64,000 nt of DNA, taken from Nocardioides halotolerans DSM 19273. GTDB taxonomy: Bacteria; Actinomycetota; Actinomycetes; Propionibacteriales; Nocardioidaceae. The stretch covers positions 1-64,000 of the forward strand of contig NZ_AUGT01000025.1 in assembly GCF_000422805.1 (NCBI RefSeq), written 5' to 3'. The notes under the pieces were generated by a model that was not told the DNA's origin, did not search any database, and worked only from the letters and a program-made list of their open reading frames with translations. The stretch's first letter is position 1; every line of letters starts with the position of its first letter. The position numbers and the translations under genes were made by a program. This document shows positions 18,245 to 26,082 of this stretch, one piece after another.

Positions 18245-18293
18245 CCACCCACACTACGGCGCACGCAAGGCGGTCACCGCGTCAGGTCACGGG

Positions 18294-18860
18294 TCAGGTC
18301 AGCGGAGCGGCGAGCACAGGCTTGGTGAACTTCTTGGTCGCCGGCGCCCAGTCGTCGGTGCTGTCGGGCATGTCGAACGTCGACGACTTCACCGCGACCG
18401 CGAACGCGGTCGGCGTCGGCTGGCCGAGGCGGCCCAGGAACAGCCGGATCTTGGAGGTCGAGCCGGCCATCGCGAGACGGGCGACGTCCTTGTTGGAGAT
18501 GTCCTTGCCGTCCTTGGTGAACGACTTCGCCTTGCGCACGGTGAACTCCGAGAACGCGTCGCCGCTCACGTGGAGGTCGGGCACCTTGTCGCCGTCGAGG
18601 TCGAACCACACCTCGACCGCGTCGCCGGCCTTGACGCCGCGGGCGTGCTTGACGATCACGACGGCCGGACGGTTGGGCTTGGGCGCGCTGCGGAGCGTGA
18701 CCTGGGTGATGTCGTAGGCCTTGTCCGGCTCGGTGGCGTCCTTGACGGTCCGCGTGGTGGGCGGGAGGGCCTGCGCCGGCGCGGCGGTCAGCACCGTGGA
18801 GAGGAGCGTGACGAGGGCGGTGCCGGCGGCGGCAGCGGCGGCGTACGGGCGAACGGTCAT
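18294..18860 (-). CDS. Secreted protein of unknown function
   Basis: A 188-residue exported protein with a signal peptide ending near TAAPAQA. The mature part contains EVWFDLDGDKVPDLHVSG, an Asp-rich loop like the D-x-D-x-D-x-x-D calcium loops of FG-GAP or EF-hand-like secreted proteins. No enzyme signature was found. A GGAGAT ribosome-binding site precedes the ATG. Its mature region is rich in Lys, Asp and Thr, as for many secreted actinobacterial proteins. Confidence 0.65.
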   Translation of the reverse strand: MTVRPYAAAAAAGTALVTLLSTVLTAAPAQALPPTTRTVKDATEPDKAYDITQVTLRSAPKPNRPAVVIVKHARGVKAGDAVEVWFDLDGDKVPDLHVSGDAFSEFTVRKAKSFTKDGKDISNKDVARLAMAGSTSKIRLFLGRLGQPTPTAFAVAVKSSTFDMPDSTDDWAPATKKFTKPVLAAPLT

Positions 18861-18945
18861 GGGGATCTCCGGGTGAGGGGCGTCGGTGGGGTCGGTGCGT
18901 CCGGTCAGGGTGCGGTCGGGGTGCGGTGCAGGCTAGTGGCAGAGT

Positions 18946-19296
18946 CTAGGCAGCGCAGGCAACACACGTCCGTGCCGTCGGGCGGGCCTCGAGGCGCGCG
19001 TCGGGGATCGCGGCCCCGCAGCGCTCGCAGATCCCGTAGGTGCCGTCCTCGACCCGCCGCTCGGCCGCCTCGATGTCGGCGAGGTGCTGCTGCAGCCGAC
19101 GCGACAGCGTCTCGACCTGCGAGCGCTCGAAGGCGATCGTGGCGCCCTCGGGGTCGTGCTCGTCGTCGGCGTTGGAGTTCAGCGACGCCGCCACGAAGCC
19201 CTCGTGGTCCTGACGCAGGCGCTCGAGCCGCTGCGTCGTACGCCGGCGCTCGGCCTCGAGCCGCGCCGCCGCTTGGTCCCGAGAGGCGGTGGTCAC
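18946..19296 (-). CDS. TraR/DksA family C4 zinc-finger protein
   Basis: A 116-residue protein with a coiled-coil N-terminal half (ARLEAERRRTTQRLERLRQD) and a C-terminal C4 zinc finger: YGICERCGAAIPDARLEARP followed by TCVACA. This is the DksA/TraR family plan, proteins that enter the RNA polymerase secondary channel. The coiled-coil tip has DDEHDPEG, which differs from the DxxDxA tip of E. coli DksA, so regulatory activity is uncertain. It follows the PD-(D/E)XK-like gene by 7 bp and is likely co-transcribed with it. Confidence 0.85.
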   Translation of the reverse strand: MTTASRDQAAARLEAERRRTTQRLERLRQDHEGFVAASLNSNADDEHDPEGATIAFERSQVETLSRRLQQHLADIEAAERRVEDGTYGICERCGAAIPDARLEARPTARTCVACAA

Positions 19297-19303
19297 GGCC
19301 CGC

Positions 19304-20263
19304 TCAGAGCTCCAGCGACTCGGAGTCCTCGTGGGGCAGCTCGGCGTAGATGTCCGGCGGCTGGAGGTAGCGCTCGGCGAACGCGTCGCCCCAGCCGTCC
19401 TGAGGCCCGAGCCCGTCGCGCACTCCCGAGACGAACGACTCGAGGCTCACGATGCGGCAGTGCTCCTGCGGCTCGCGCAGCGCGGCGCTCAGCCCGGCCA
19501 GCGCGCGGGTGGCGTCGGGGTCCTCGCCGAGGCACATCACGACGACCGACGCCGAGCTCACGCCCATCACCCCGTGGCGCGCGCATGCGGCGGCGAGCAG
19601 GCTCGTGCGCCACAGCTGGTTGGTCGCCGGGCCGAGCAGCGGCCGGGCGGTGCCCGGGTGGAACCAGCCGCTGTACTCGTGCACCTGGCGGTAGCCGTCG
19701 CTGTTGTAGATCGTGCGGTTGAACTGCTCGGTGTACTTCACGTCGATGCCGACCAGGTGCCGGCTGCCGTCGTCGCGGACGGTGATCACGGCGGCATCGA
19801 ACGCCGACCGGTCGCCGAGCAGGTCGACCGCCGGCCGCCACACGCACTCCATGACCTCGACGGCGAGAGCGTGCGGGTCGAGGAAGGCGCGCACGACGTC
19901 GAGGCCGCGGTCGGGCGCCGCGCGCAGCTCGCCGAAGATCGAGAACGCCATCGGCATGCTCGAGAGCATGTTGCGCGCCAGCCGGGCCTTGTCGATGCTG
20001 CCGCCCGAGGCCTGCACGATCTCGGCGCGGTCCAGCGCGTAGTGCGCCGCGTCGGTCGACAGGAAGTTGAGCCCGGGTCTCTCGACCACGTCGTGCAGCG
20101 CCAGCAGGCTGCCGAGCGGGCGGTTGCCGCCGTTGACGCGGTACTCGCCGTACTCGGCGATGAGCACCTGTTCGCGGTACCAGGACTGGAGCAAGCGATA
20201 GCGCGCCGTGCGGCGAGAGTCGCTCGCCACCGACAGGCGCGGATCACTCCACGAGAGCTGCAT
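19304..20263 (-). CDS. PD-(D/E)XK-like putative nuclease (PGN_0703-like)
   Basis: A 319-residue cytoplasmic protein. In the middle AFDAAVITV followed about ten residues later by LVGIDVKYTE gives the D...D/ExK arrangement of the PD-(D/E)XK fold, and several Trp/Tyr-rich segments (EYSGWFHPG) match the PGN_0703-type restriction-endonuclease-like proteins; the family name is from memory. No methyltransferase is adjacent, so it is more likely a repair or defence nuclease than half of a restriction pair. A start at 20263 (MQLSWSDP) is supported only by open-frame length. Confidence 0.65.
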   Translation of the reverse strand: MQLSWSDPRLSVASDSRRTARYRLLQSWYREQVLIAEYGEYRVNGGNRPLGSLLALHDVVERPGLNFLSTDAAHYALDRAEIVQASGGSIDKARLARNMLSSMPMAFSIFGELRAAPDRGLDVVRAFLDPHALAVEVMECVWRPAVDLLGDRSAFDAAVITVRDDGSRHLVGIDVKYTEQFNRTIYNSDGYRQVHEYSGWFHPGTARPLLGPATNQLWRTSLLAAACARHGVMGVSSASVVVMCLGEDPDATRALAGLSAALREPQEHCRIVSLESFVSGVRDGLGPQDGWGDAFAERYLQPPDIYAELPHEDSESLEL

Positions 20264-20356
20264 CAGTCGGTTCCCCCCACTCTGATGGCCGACTACCCCA
20301 TGCCTACCGTGTCTGGGGCCCTCACAAACAGCCGGTCTGGACCGACTTGCGCCTCG

Positions 20357-22432
20357 TCAGCCCAGATACCGGTCCGCGACGACCTGCTGGAGGTCGACCG
20401 GGCGGCCGTTCTGGATGGTCCACGCGAGCCGGACCAGCACGGCGTGCGACCACAGCAGCGGCGTGGCCGACCGGGTGCCCTCGCCCGCCGGGCAGCACGG
20501 GTCGCCGGTCGGCGGCCGGCCGTCCCAGACCTGCTCGGCGATCATGTCCGAGCCGCTCGCGGCCGCGGCCACGCTGGCGAGGTAGGCCGCCCCGCTCTGG
20601 CCGGCCGCAACGGCGTACTCCCCGCGCTCGCCCGCCAGCAGCGGCCAGGCGCGGCCGAGGGTCCGGCGCTCGCCGTCCTCGCTGATGTCCCACTGGGCGC
20701 CGGTGCGCGTCTCGCCGTACCCGTCGAAGGAGAAGCGGTGCCAGAAGGTGCCGTTGGGCGTCGACGACGCGAGGTCCTGGTCGACGACGGCCAGGCTGTT
20801 GAGGACGACCGGGTCGCTGGGCGCCAGGATCCCGAAGCGCACCAGGTCGAGGAAGCTCGGATCGACCACGCGGCGCTGGTCGGCCCGCGCGGGCCCGCCG
20901 TCGCCGATGGCGTACTTCGTCCCCTTGTCGGGCTTGCCGTCCTTGGTCACCCGCAGGAAGTACGGCGCGTCGCTGAGCGGGCCGTTGGTCGTCACGGTCC
21001 AGCGCTTGACCTTGCGGGCCCAGCGGTCCGCGGTCCTCTCCCACTGCTTCGCGAGGAACTTGTCGCCGTGCTGCCGCGCGATCGCGGCGCCGGTGACCAG
21101 CCCGTCGATCTGGGCGGCGATGGTCGCCGGCGAGTAGCCCGACTGGTTCTCCCAGCGCTCCTGGGGCGAGTACGGCGCCTTCTTGTGCGACTCGTCGTCA
21201 CGGAACCCCATCAGGAAGCGCACGGCCTTCTTGATGCCCTGGTAGGTGCGCTTGTCGGTCTTGCCGACGAGGTGGGCCAGCGCGATCGGCAGCGTCACCT
21301 GGTCGAGCTGCAGCTCGGCCCACTCCTCGTGGCCGTCGACGTCGGAGTTCTGCGGGAACGAGCCGTCCTTCTTCTGCTGGGTCTCGAACAGCCAGCGCAC
21401 CGCGCGGCGGGCCGCGGCCGTGTCGCCCATGGCGTAGAGCGCGGTGCCGATCTGGTAGAGGTCACGCGACCAGACCTCGTGGTAGGACGCCGACGGGTAG
21501 CTCAGGTCCTTCACCTCGTCGCCCCAGACCCACGGCATCGACGGGCTGGCGACGAACGCGCCCGGGTTGCGCTTGTCCTCGCCCGCGGCGAGCACGAGCG
21601 CCGAGGCGAGGTACTGCCGCTCGATCGCGGCGGCGCTGGCCGGCACCGGCTTGAGGGTCGCGAGGTAGTCGTGCCAGCCGGCGTCGTACGCCGCGGCGAT
21701 GGTGCTCCAGGGCTGGGTCAGCGCCGTGCGGGCGGTCTTCGACGAGCTGCGCGGCGTACGCCCGAAGCCGAGGCTGATCGTGGCGGTCGTCGCGCCGATG
21801 TCTGCGGCCTGGCGGCCGGCGCTGCGGAGGGCCGGGCTGCTCACCAGCGTGCTGGCGACGCGGGCCTTGCGGTCGACCGCCGTGAGCGCGTGCTTGCTGC
21901 TGCGGAGGCGGTCGCCGGCGGCGCCGTTGCCGAGCGCCGGCTCGTAGCGCACGCCGAGCGTGTGCTGGCCGCCGTCGAGCGACTCGACGCTCGCCTGAAT
22001 GACGACCGCGCTGCGCGCCGGGTCGGTGACGACCTCCTGGGTGACGCGGTAGCGGCCGTCCTTGTCGGTGCTGACCTGGGTGAAGCGCAGGCTGCGCTCG
22101 TCGGGCCGGGTGACGACGCTGGTCATGTCGCGGCCCTGCCGGTCCGTCGAGCCGCCGTCGGTCACGGTGAGCTCGAGGGTGCGGAGGCTGGGCGTCGACA
22201 GGTCGGGGTAGAACACCTCGCTGACCCGGCCGCCCTGCAGCGTGAACCACGCCTTGCTCTGCCGGGTGTAGGAGGTCCCGAAGCCCGCCTTGTCGGCCTC
22301 GGTGAATCCAGCTCTGCGGTGGGGCTTCTCGGCCGCTGGCGCGGCGTCGGTCGGTCCGCCGCTCTGCACGGCGGCCAGGACTGCTGCGGTCAGCCCGAGG
22401 CTGAGAGTGGCGATCGTCGTACGTCGGAGCAT
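20357..22432 (-). CDS. Secreted glycoside hydrolase family 15 (glucoamylase/glucodextranase-type)
   Basis: A 691-residue exported enzyme with a signal peptide (TTIATLSLGLTAAVLAAV). Residues about 40-270 form the beta-sandwich N-domain typical of bacterial GH15 enzymes and the rest an (alpha/alpha)6 barrel. Barrel motifs include PWVWGDEVKDLSYP, YHEVWSRDLYQIGTAL and DGHEEWAELQLDQVTLPI, where the catalytic general acid is expected. It would release glucose from the ends of starch, dextrin or dextran, and fits the glycogen genes upstream. Start ATG 22432 begins the signal peptide; longer frames run into the divergent WXG100 cassette. Confidence 0.9.
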   Translation of the reverse strand: MLRRTTIATLSLGLTAAVLAAVQSGGPTDAAPAAEKPHRRAGFTEADKAGFGTSYTRQSKAWFTLQGGRVSEVFYPDLSTPSLRTLELTVTDGGSTDRQGRDMTSVVTRPDERSLRFTQVSTDKDGRYRVTQEVVTDPARSAVVIQASVESLDGGQHTLGVRYEPALGNGAAGDRLRSSKHALTAVDRKARVASTLVSSPALRSAGRQAADIGATTATISLGFGRTPRSSSKTARTALTQPWSTIAAAYDAGWHDYLATLKPVPASAAAIERQYLASALVLAAGEDKRNPGAFVASPSMPWVWGDEVKDLSYPSASYHEVWSRDLYQIGTALYAMGDTAAARRAVRWLFETQQKKDGSFPQNSDVDGHEEWAELQLDQVTLPIALAHLVGKTDKRTYQGIKKAVRFLMGFRDDESHKKAPYSPQERWENQSGYSPATIAAQIDGLVTGAAIARQHGDKFLAKQWERTADRWARKVKRWTVTTNGPLSDAPYFLRVTKDGKPDKGTKYAIGDGGPARADQRRVVDPSFLDLVRFGILAPSDPVVLNSLAVVDQDLASSTPNGTFWHRFSFDGYGETRTGAQWDISEDGERRTLGRAWPLLAGERGEYAVAAGQSGAAYLASVAAAASGSDMIAEQVWDGRPPTGDPCCPAGEGTRSATPLLWSHAVLVRLAWTIQNGRPVDLQQVVADRYLG

Positions 22433-22516
22433 GTGGAACGGGTACCCATCGACGCCTTCATCCACAGATTGCTCGAGGCCCGTTCGACGGGCCCGTGCGC
22501 GGGCAGCGTGAGGGTC

Positions 22517-22822
22517 ATGACGATCGAGTTCACGACCCCCGAGTTCCACGCCTCCGTCGCGGAGGTGCGGCGTGCCGCGGCCTCGCTGTCCGCGACGCGC
22601 GACCGCGCCGCCGGCGAGGCGGCCGTCCTGCTCGACGGCTGGCACGGCGCCGCCGGGGCGGCGTATGCCGAGGCGTGGTCGGACTGGCTGAGATCCTCGG
22701 CGGCCGTCGAGTCGGCGCTGTCGGGGCTGGCCGACTCGATGACGCTCTTCCAGACCGACATGAGGGTCGCCGACGACCGCTCCGCGTCGTCGCTCTCGGC
22801 CCTCGCGGGGAGGCTGTCGTGA
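22517..22822 (+). CDS. WXG100-family (ESX) protein 1
   Basis: A 101-residue helical-hairpin protein. The turn motif is WHGAAGAAYAEAW (WxG with His), flanked by two amphipathic helices, as in WXG100 substrates of type VII secretion. It is followed by a second WXG100 gene with a 4-bp GTGA overlap, and by a toxin-like gene. Two small WXG100 partners before a large effector are typical of T7SS polymorphic toxins, where they act as chaperone/targeting partners. No ESX secretion machinery genes are in the window. Confidence 0.82.
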   Translation: MTIEFTTPEFHASVAEVRRAAASLSATRDRAAGEAAVLLDGWHGAAGAAYAEAWSDWLRSSAAVESALSGLADSMTLFQTDMRVADDRSASSLSALAGRLS

Positions 22823-23121
22823 GCAGGTTCTCCTACGCCGTCGACCTCGAGCTCGCGCGCGAGGTGGTGGCCTCGCTCAACGCCGTCGAGGCCGAGCTCG
22901 ACGAGGTGGTCGTCGATCTCCGCTGGCGGGTCGCCCGGCTGCACGAGATGTGGGCGGGCTCCGCCGCTGCCGCGCACCTCGCCGCGCACGGCTCGTGGGA
23001 GGCGTCGTACCGCGAGATGCACACGGCGCTCGTCGCGATGCGCCGGGCGCTCCACGCGGCGGCGGACAACTACGGCGCCGCGGTGACCGCCAACACCACG
23101 ATGTGGAACGGAGTCCGCTGA
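22819..23121 (+). CDS. WXG100-family (ESX) protein 2
   Basis: A 100-residue helical-hairpin protein with the turn motif MWAGSAAAAHLAAHGSW and helices on both sides. GTG start overlaps the previous stop, and its own stop overlaps the ATG of the toxin gene (TGATG). It probably forms a heterodimer with protein 1 or with the N-terminal helical part of the downstream effector. The tight coupling suggests fixed stoichiometry. Confidence 0.8.
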   Translation: MSRFSYAVDLELAREVVASLNAVEAELDEVVVDLRWRVARLHEMWAGSAAAAHLAAHGSWEASYREMHTALVAMRRALHAAADNYGAAVTANTTMWNGVR

Positions 23122-24407
23122 TGCTCGTCGACTCGGTGCCGCTCGTCGACGCCTCGTCGTCGTTCGAGCACGGCAACCAGAGCGCGGCGCTGGTCCACGA
23201 CACGCTCCGCTCGCGGCTGTCGGCGTGCGGCGCGATGGCCGGCGACGCCTCGGTGGCCGAGGTGTTCGCGGCGGCCTACGACGAGGCCGCGGCCGCCTGC
23301 CTCGACGCCCTCGGCGACCTGGTCGACGCGTTCAGCGCCTGCGGCCGGCTGACCGCGGCCACCCTCGCCAACCACGGCGACGCCGAGAACCGCTCGCTCA
23401 TCTCCGGCCGCACCGTCTTCGACGCCACGCCGTGCGTCGCCGGCTATGTCGCTGTGCTGCCCTGCTCGCTGCCCTCCTCGCTCGGTGGCGATCCCTCGGG
23501 CCTGCCGTCGTGGGCGGCGTGGATCCTCGACCAGGTCGAGGGGTTCGTCTGGCCCGATGCCGACACCGACGCGCTGCGCGCCGCCGCCGCCGCGTGGCGC
23601 AACGCCTCGCTCCAGGTGTCCGACCTGTCGGCCTACTGCACGACGGCCATCCGCTCCTTCTCCCTGCTCCGCTCCGCCGAGGTGCCGGTCGCCGTCGAGG
23701 TGACGTCGGCGCTCGCCGACCGCTGCCGCGCGATCGGCGACCAGTGCGCGGTGCTCGCCCGCACCTGCGACGCGTACGCCGACCACGTCGACGAGCAGCG
23801 CGCCATGATCCTCGACCTCGTCCACGACCTGCTCCGCGACGCCGTGATCATCGAAGGCATCGGCATCGTGCTCGGCGTCGTCACCGGCGGCGCGACGGCC
23901 GCCGGAGCGACCGCCCTGAACGCCGCTCGCATCGCCGGCGCTGCTCCTCGCCTCCTGCGCATCATCTCGACGCTGCGGACGCTCGCCTCCACGTGCGCGG
24001 CTCCGCTGCGGCTGGCCGCCACGGCTGCGCGCGACGTACGTGCGGAGCTGGCGGTGTTCCGCCGCGCCCGCGTGACGGTTGCCTCGGCCTTCGACGCGGA
24101 GCGGATCGCCCGGGTCGAGCGTCTTCGCGGACTGCTGAACAGCCCGCACTTGCTCGATCCTCGGGATTTGCGCGGCCTCAGCCCGAAGCGGCTACGACAG
24201 CTCTTGGAGGACTGGCCGGTCAGGCCATCGAGCGAGGGCGAGGGCATCGTCTACCTCGACCCCACGCGCCGCGACCGTCAGATCCGGGTCATGGACGGCT
24301 ACCTGCACGGCAACCGACCCGATCCGCTGACCCATGGCCCGTACGCCGTGATCTCCCAGAACGGCGGCAAGACCAAGATCCCGCTGGAAGGAAACCCGCT
24401 CCTGTGA
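23121..24407 (+). CDS. Polymorphic toxin-like effector with ESX-type N-terminus
   Basis: A 428-residue protein. The first 240 residues are helical and Ala-rich with no signal peptide, as in LXG/WXG-type effectors. A hydrophobic segment (IIEGIGIVLGVVTGGATAAG) lies near 245-265. The last 90 residues form a compact, differently composed domain: LLEDWPVRPSSEGEGIVYLD, then QIRVMDGYLHG, GPYAVISQNGGKTKIP and the end EGNPLL. This layout, with conserved W, GxG, D, R, H and K/N residues, resembles small secreted RNase toxins of the BECR type, but I cannot name the family. The next gene starts inside its stop codon and is the likely immunity gene. Confidence 0.75.
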   Translation: MLVDSVPLVDASSSFEHGNQSAALVHDTLRSRLSACGAMAGDASVAEVFAAAYDEAAAACLDALGDLVDAFSACGRLTAATLANHGDAENRSLISGRTVFDATPCVAGYVAVLPCSLPSSLGGDPSGLPSWAAWILDQVEGFVWPDADTDALRAAAAAWRNASLQVSDLSAYCTTAIRSFSLLRSAEVPVAVEVTSALADRCRAIGDQCAVLARTCDAYADHVDEQRAMILDLVHDLLRDAVIIEGIGIVLGVVTGGATAAGATALNAARIAGAAPRLLRIISTLRTLASTCAAPLRLAATAARDVRAELAVFRRARVTVASAFDAERIARVERLRGLLNSPHLLDPRDLRGLSPKRLRQLLEDWPVRPSSEGEGIVYLDPTRRDRQIRVMDGYLHGNRPDPLTHGPYAVISQNGGKTKIPLEGNPLL

Positions 24408-24718
24408 CCACGCCCTTCCAGCAGCTCATCTGGGATCTCGAGGAGAGCCTCGAGTCCGAGGGCTACCTGCCCCTCTACTCGTTCTCCTGGTGGGTCCGCG
24501 GTCAGAAGCGAGGCCTGACGGAGCAGGACATCGCGGCCCTGTGTGGCGAGGCCTACGAAGAGATCACGCAGCTCCACCGCCTCCACCTGGAGTGGTTTGA
24601 CTGGCCCGCGCTGGACCTGAGCAGCGGACGCCCAGCCGCTCCGGACACGCCACTCGACTTCGACATCAACACCACGGGCGAGGTCAGCACGCCGTTCTTG
24701 GCGCTCGTGCCGGACTAG
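24404..24718 (+). CDS. Candidate immunity protein for the adjacent toxin
   Basis: A 104-residue acidic cytoplasmic protein (LIWDLEESLESEG, HLEWFDWPALDLS) with no transmembrane segment. Its GTG start overlaps the toxin stop (GTGA). Small size, acidity, position and coupling are those expected of an immunity protein that blocks the nuclease-like toxin domain. No family was recognised. It ends tail-to-tail with the HNH gene, sharing the palindromic ctag as both stop codons. Confidence 0.68.
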   Translation: MTTPFQQLIWDLEESLESEGYLPLYSFSWWVRGQKRGLTEQDIAALCGEAYEEITQLHRLHLEWFDWPALDLSSGRPAAPDTPLDFDINTTGEVSTPFLALVPD

Positions 24719-26019
24719 GCCGTCATCACGAAGTCGACGCGCAGCCCTCGCTCGGCGACGGTCAGCGGCGGCGCCGTGCTGAGGTAACGGTGACCCGTCG
24801 GGGTCACGGTCTCGACGGTGTGGCGAGGTCCGGGGCGCGGTCGGGCGCTCCAGCCGAGCGCCTGCTTGGCGTAGTTGCAGTGCTCGCACACACCCTGGCC
24901 GTTGGCGGCGCTGGTCAGTCCGCCGTCAGCGTGGTCAAGAGCGTGGTCGAGATGGCGCACCGGGCTGTCGCACCAGCGCGTCCGGCAGCCGCGGTCACGC
25001 AGGCGCAGGTAGTCGGCCAGCCGACCCTCGAACCGGCGGGCCGAGGAGTCCATCGCCACCAGCGCACCGGTGGCCGGCGCGACGTAGAGGCGCCGCACCC
25101 ACTGGTCGACGCCGTCCTCGGCGTTGGTCGCGATCCACTCGCGCAGCAGGTCTCCGGGCACGGGGCCGTAGTGCTCGATCCAGCCGAAGTTGTGGTCGTC
25201 ACCCAGCAGCACGGAGTCGGGCACCACCACGTTGATCATCAGCGGCAGGGACCGCTCGCCCTCCCGCGGATCGAGCATCCGCCGCACCAGGGTGTCGGCC
25301 ATGATCTGGCCGCGCGACCGCTCGTCACCGGCGGCCCGCCGCTGGTCGGCCTCGCGGCCGAGCACCGCCCAGACCGCGACGCCGTCCTTCGCCGGCAGCA
25401 GCGCCGAGAGCTGGCTCATCACGTCGGGCGCCGGCCGCAAGCCGACGTGTCGATCGGCCTCGGCCCGCCGGCGTCGCTCGACGAACGACACCGGGTCGAG
25501 CTCGTAGACGGCCTCCCTGGCCCGGCTCACGAGCTCGCCGTCGCCCATGGCTTCGAGGACGTCGGCGTCACCGGCCATCCGCCGGTCGACCTCGCCCCGG
25601 TCGGCCTTCGACAGGCACGCCGTCTCGCGGGCCAGCAACATCACTCGCCACTCGGTGATCCGCCCGGCTCGGAACGCGTCACGGGTGCAGGGCAGCTCCT
25701 CGAGCACCAGGGCGAGGCCGAGGTGCTGCCGGCCGCGGTGCGGCGACTCGCGCCTCGCCAGCGCGACCTGCGAGGCGACCGCGCGCCCGCGGCGCTCGAC
25801 TGGGACTCCTGCCCGAGCCTCGCGCTCGCGCTGCGACCGGTCGAAGGCAGCGGTCAGCATTGCCTGCGCGGCCTCGGCGGCGCACTTCAGCTCCTCGAGG
25901 GCGCGCATCAGGTCGATGCGTTCGACATCGTCGCGACCCTCGCCGATCCGGGACACCACCGCCGTGCCGCGGTGGATGTCGTCCACTGTCGGCGCCGAGT
26001 CGATCCCGAGTTCGAACAT
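24715..26019 (-). CDS. HNH endonuclease, DUF222 / 13E12-repeat family
   Basis: A 434-residue protein with a DUF222 helical domain (residues about 30-300) and a C-terminal HNH nuclease: RTRWCDSPVRHLDHALDHAD, then GVCEHCNYAKQALGW. The first HNH half has the CDSPVRHLDH pattern and the second the EHCNYAK pattern. Homologues are multicopy in Mycobacterium and Nocardioides (REP13E12 proteins) and known to be under LexA control. The ATG at 26019 lies inside a perfect SOS box, with TAGAAT 7 nt upstream. The biochemical role of DUF222-HNH proteins is not established. Confidence 0.9.
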   Translation of the reverse strand: MFELGIDSAPTVDDIHRGTAVVSRIGEGRDDVERIDLMRALEELKCAAEAAQAMLTAAFDRSQREREARAGVPVERRGRAVASQVALARRESPHRGRQHLGLALVLEELPCTRDAFRAGRITEWRVMLLARETACLSKADRGEVDRRMAGDADVLEAMGDGELVSRAREAVYELDPVSFVERRRRAEADRHVGLRPAPDVMSQLSALLPAKDGVAVWAVLGREADQRRAAGDERSRGQIMADTLVRRMLDPREGERSLPLMINVVVPDSVLLGDDHNFGWIEHYGPVPGDLLREWIATNAEDGVDQWVRRLYVAPATGALVAMDSSARRFEGRLADYLRLRDRGCRTRWCDSPVRHLDHALDHADGGLTSAANGQGVCEHCNYAKQALGWSARPRPGPRHTVETVTPTGHRYLSTAPPLTVAERGLRVDFVMTA

Positions 26020-26027
26020 GTGTTCGA
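26012..26027. promoter_or_regulatory. LexA (SOS) box over the HNH gene start
   Basis: The 16-base palindrome TCGAACATGTGTTCGA matches the actinobacterial LexA consensus TCGAAC-N4-GTTCGA perfectly on both half sites. It overlaps the start codon of the HNH gene (26017-26019) and touches the -10-like TAGAAT at 26027-26032, so bound LexA would cover the presumed leaderless transcription start. Confidence 0.88.
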
Positions 26028-26082
26028 TTCTACGCTCGCCCGTCGACACCCACCAGTGCCTGCGCGGCATCTGTGGATGACG

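Noticed and set aside
19289..22822. A plus-strand open frame of 1177 codons
   Set aside because: Most of it is antisense to the GH15 and PD-(D/E)XK-like genes; only the last 101 codons (from 22517) encode a WXG100 protein.
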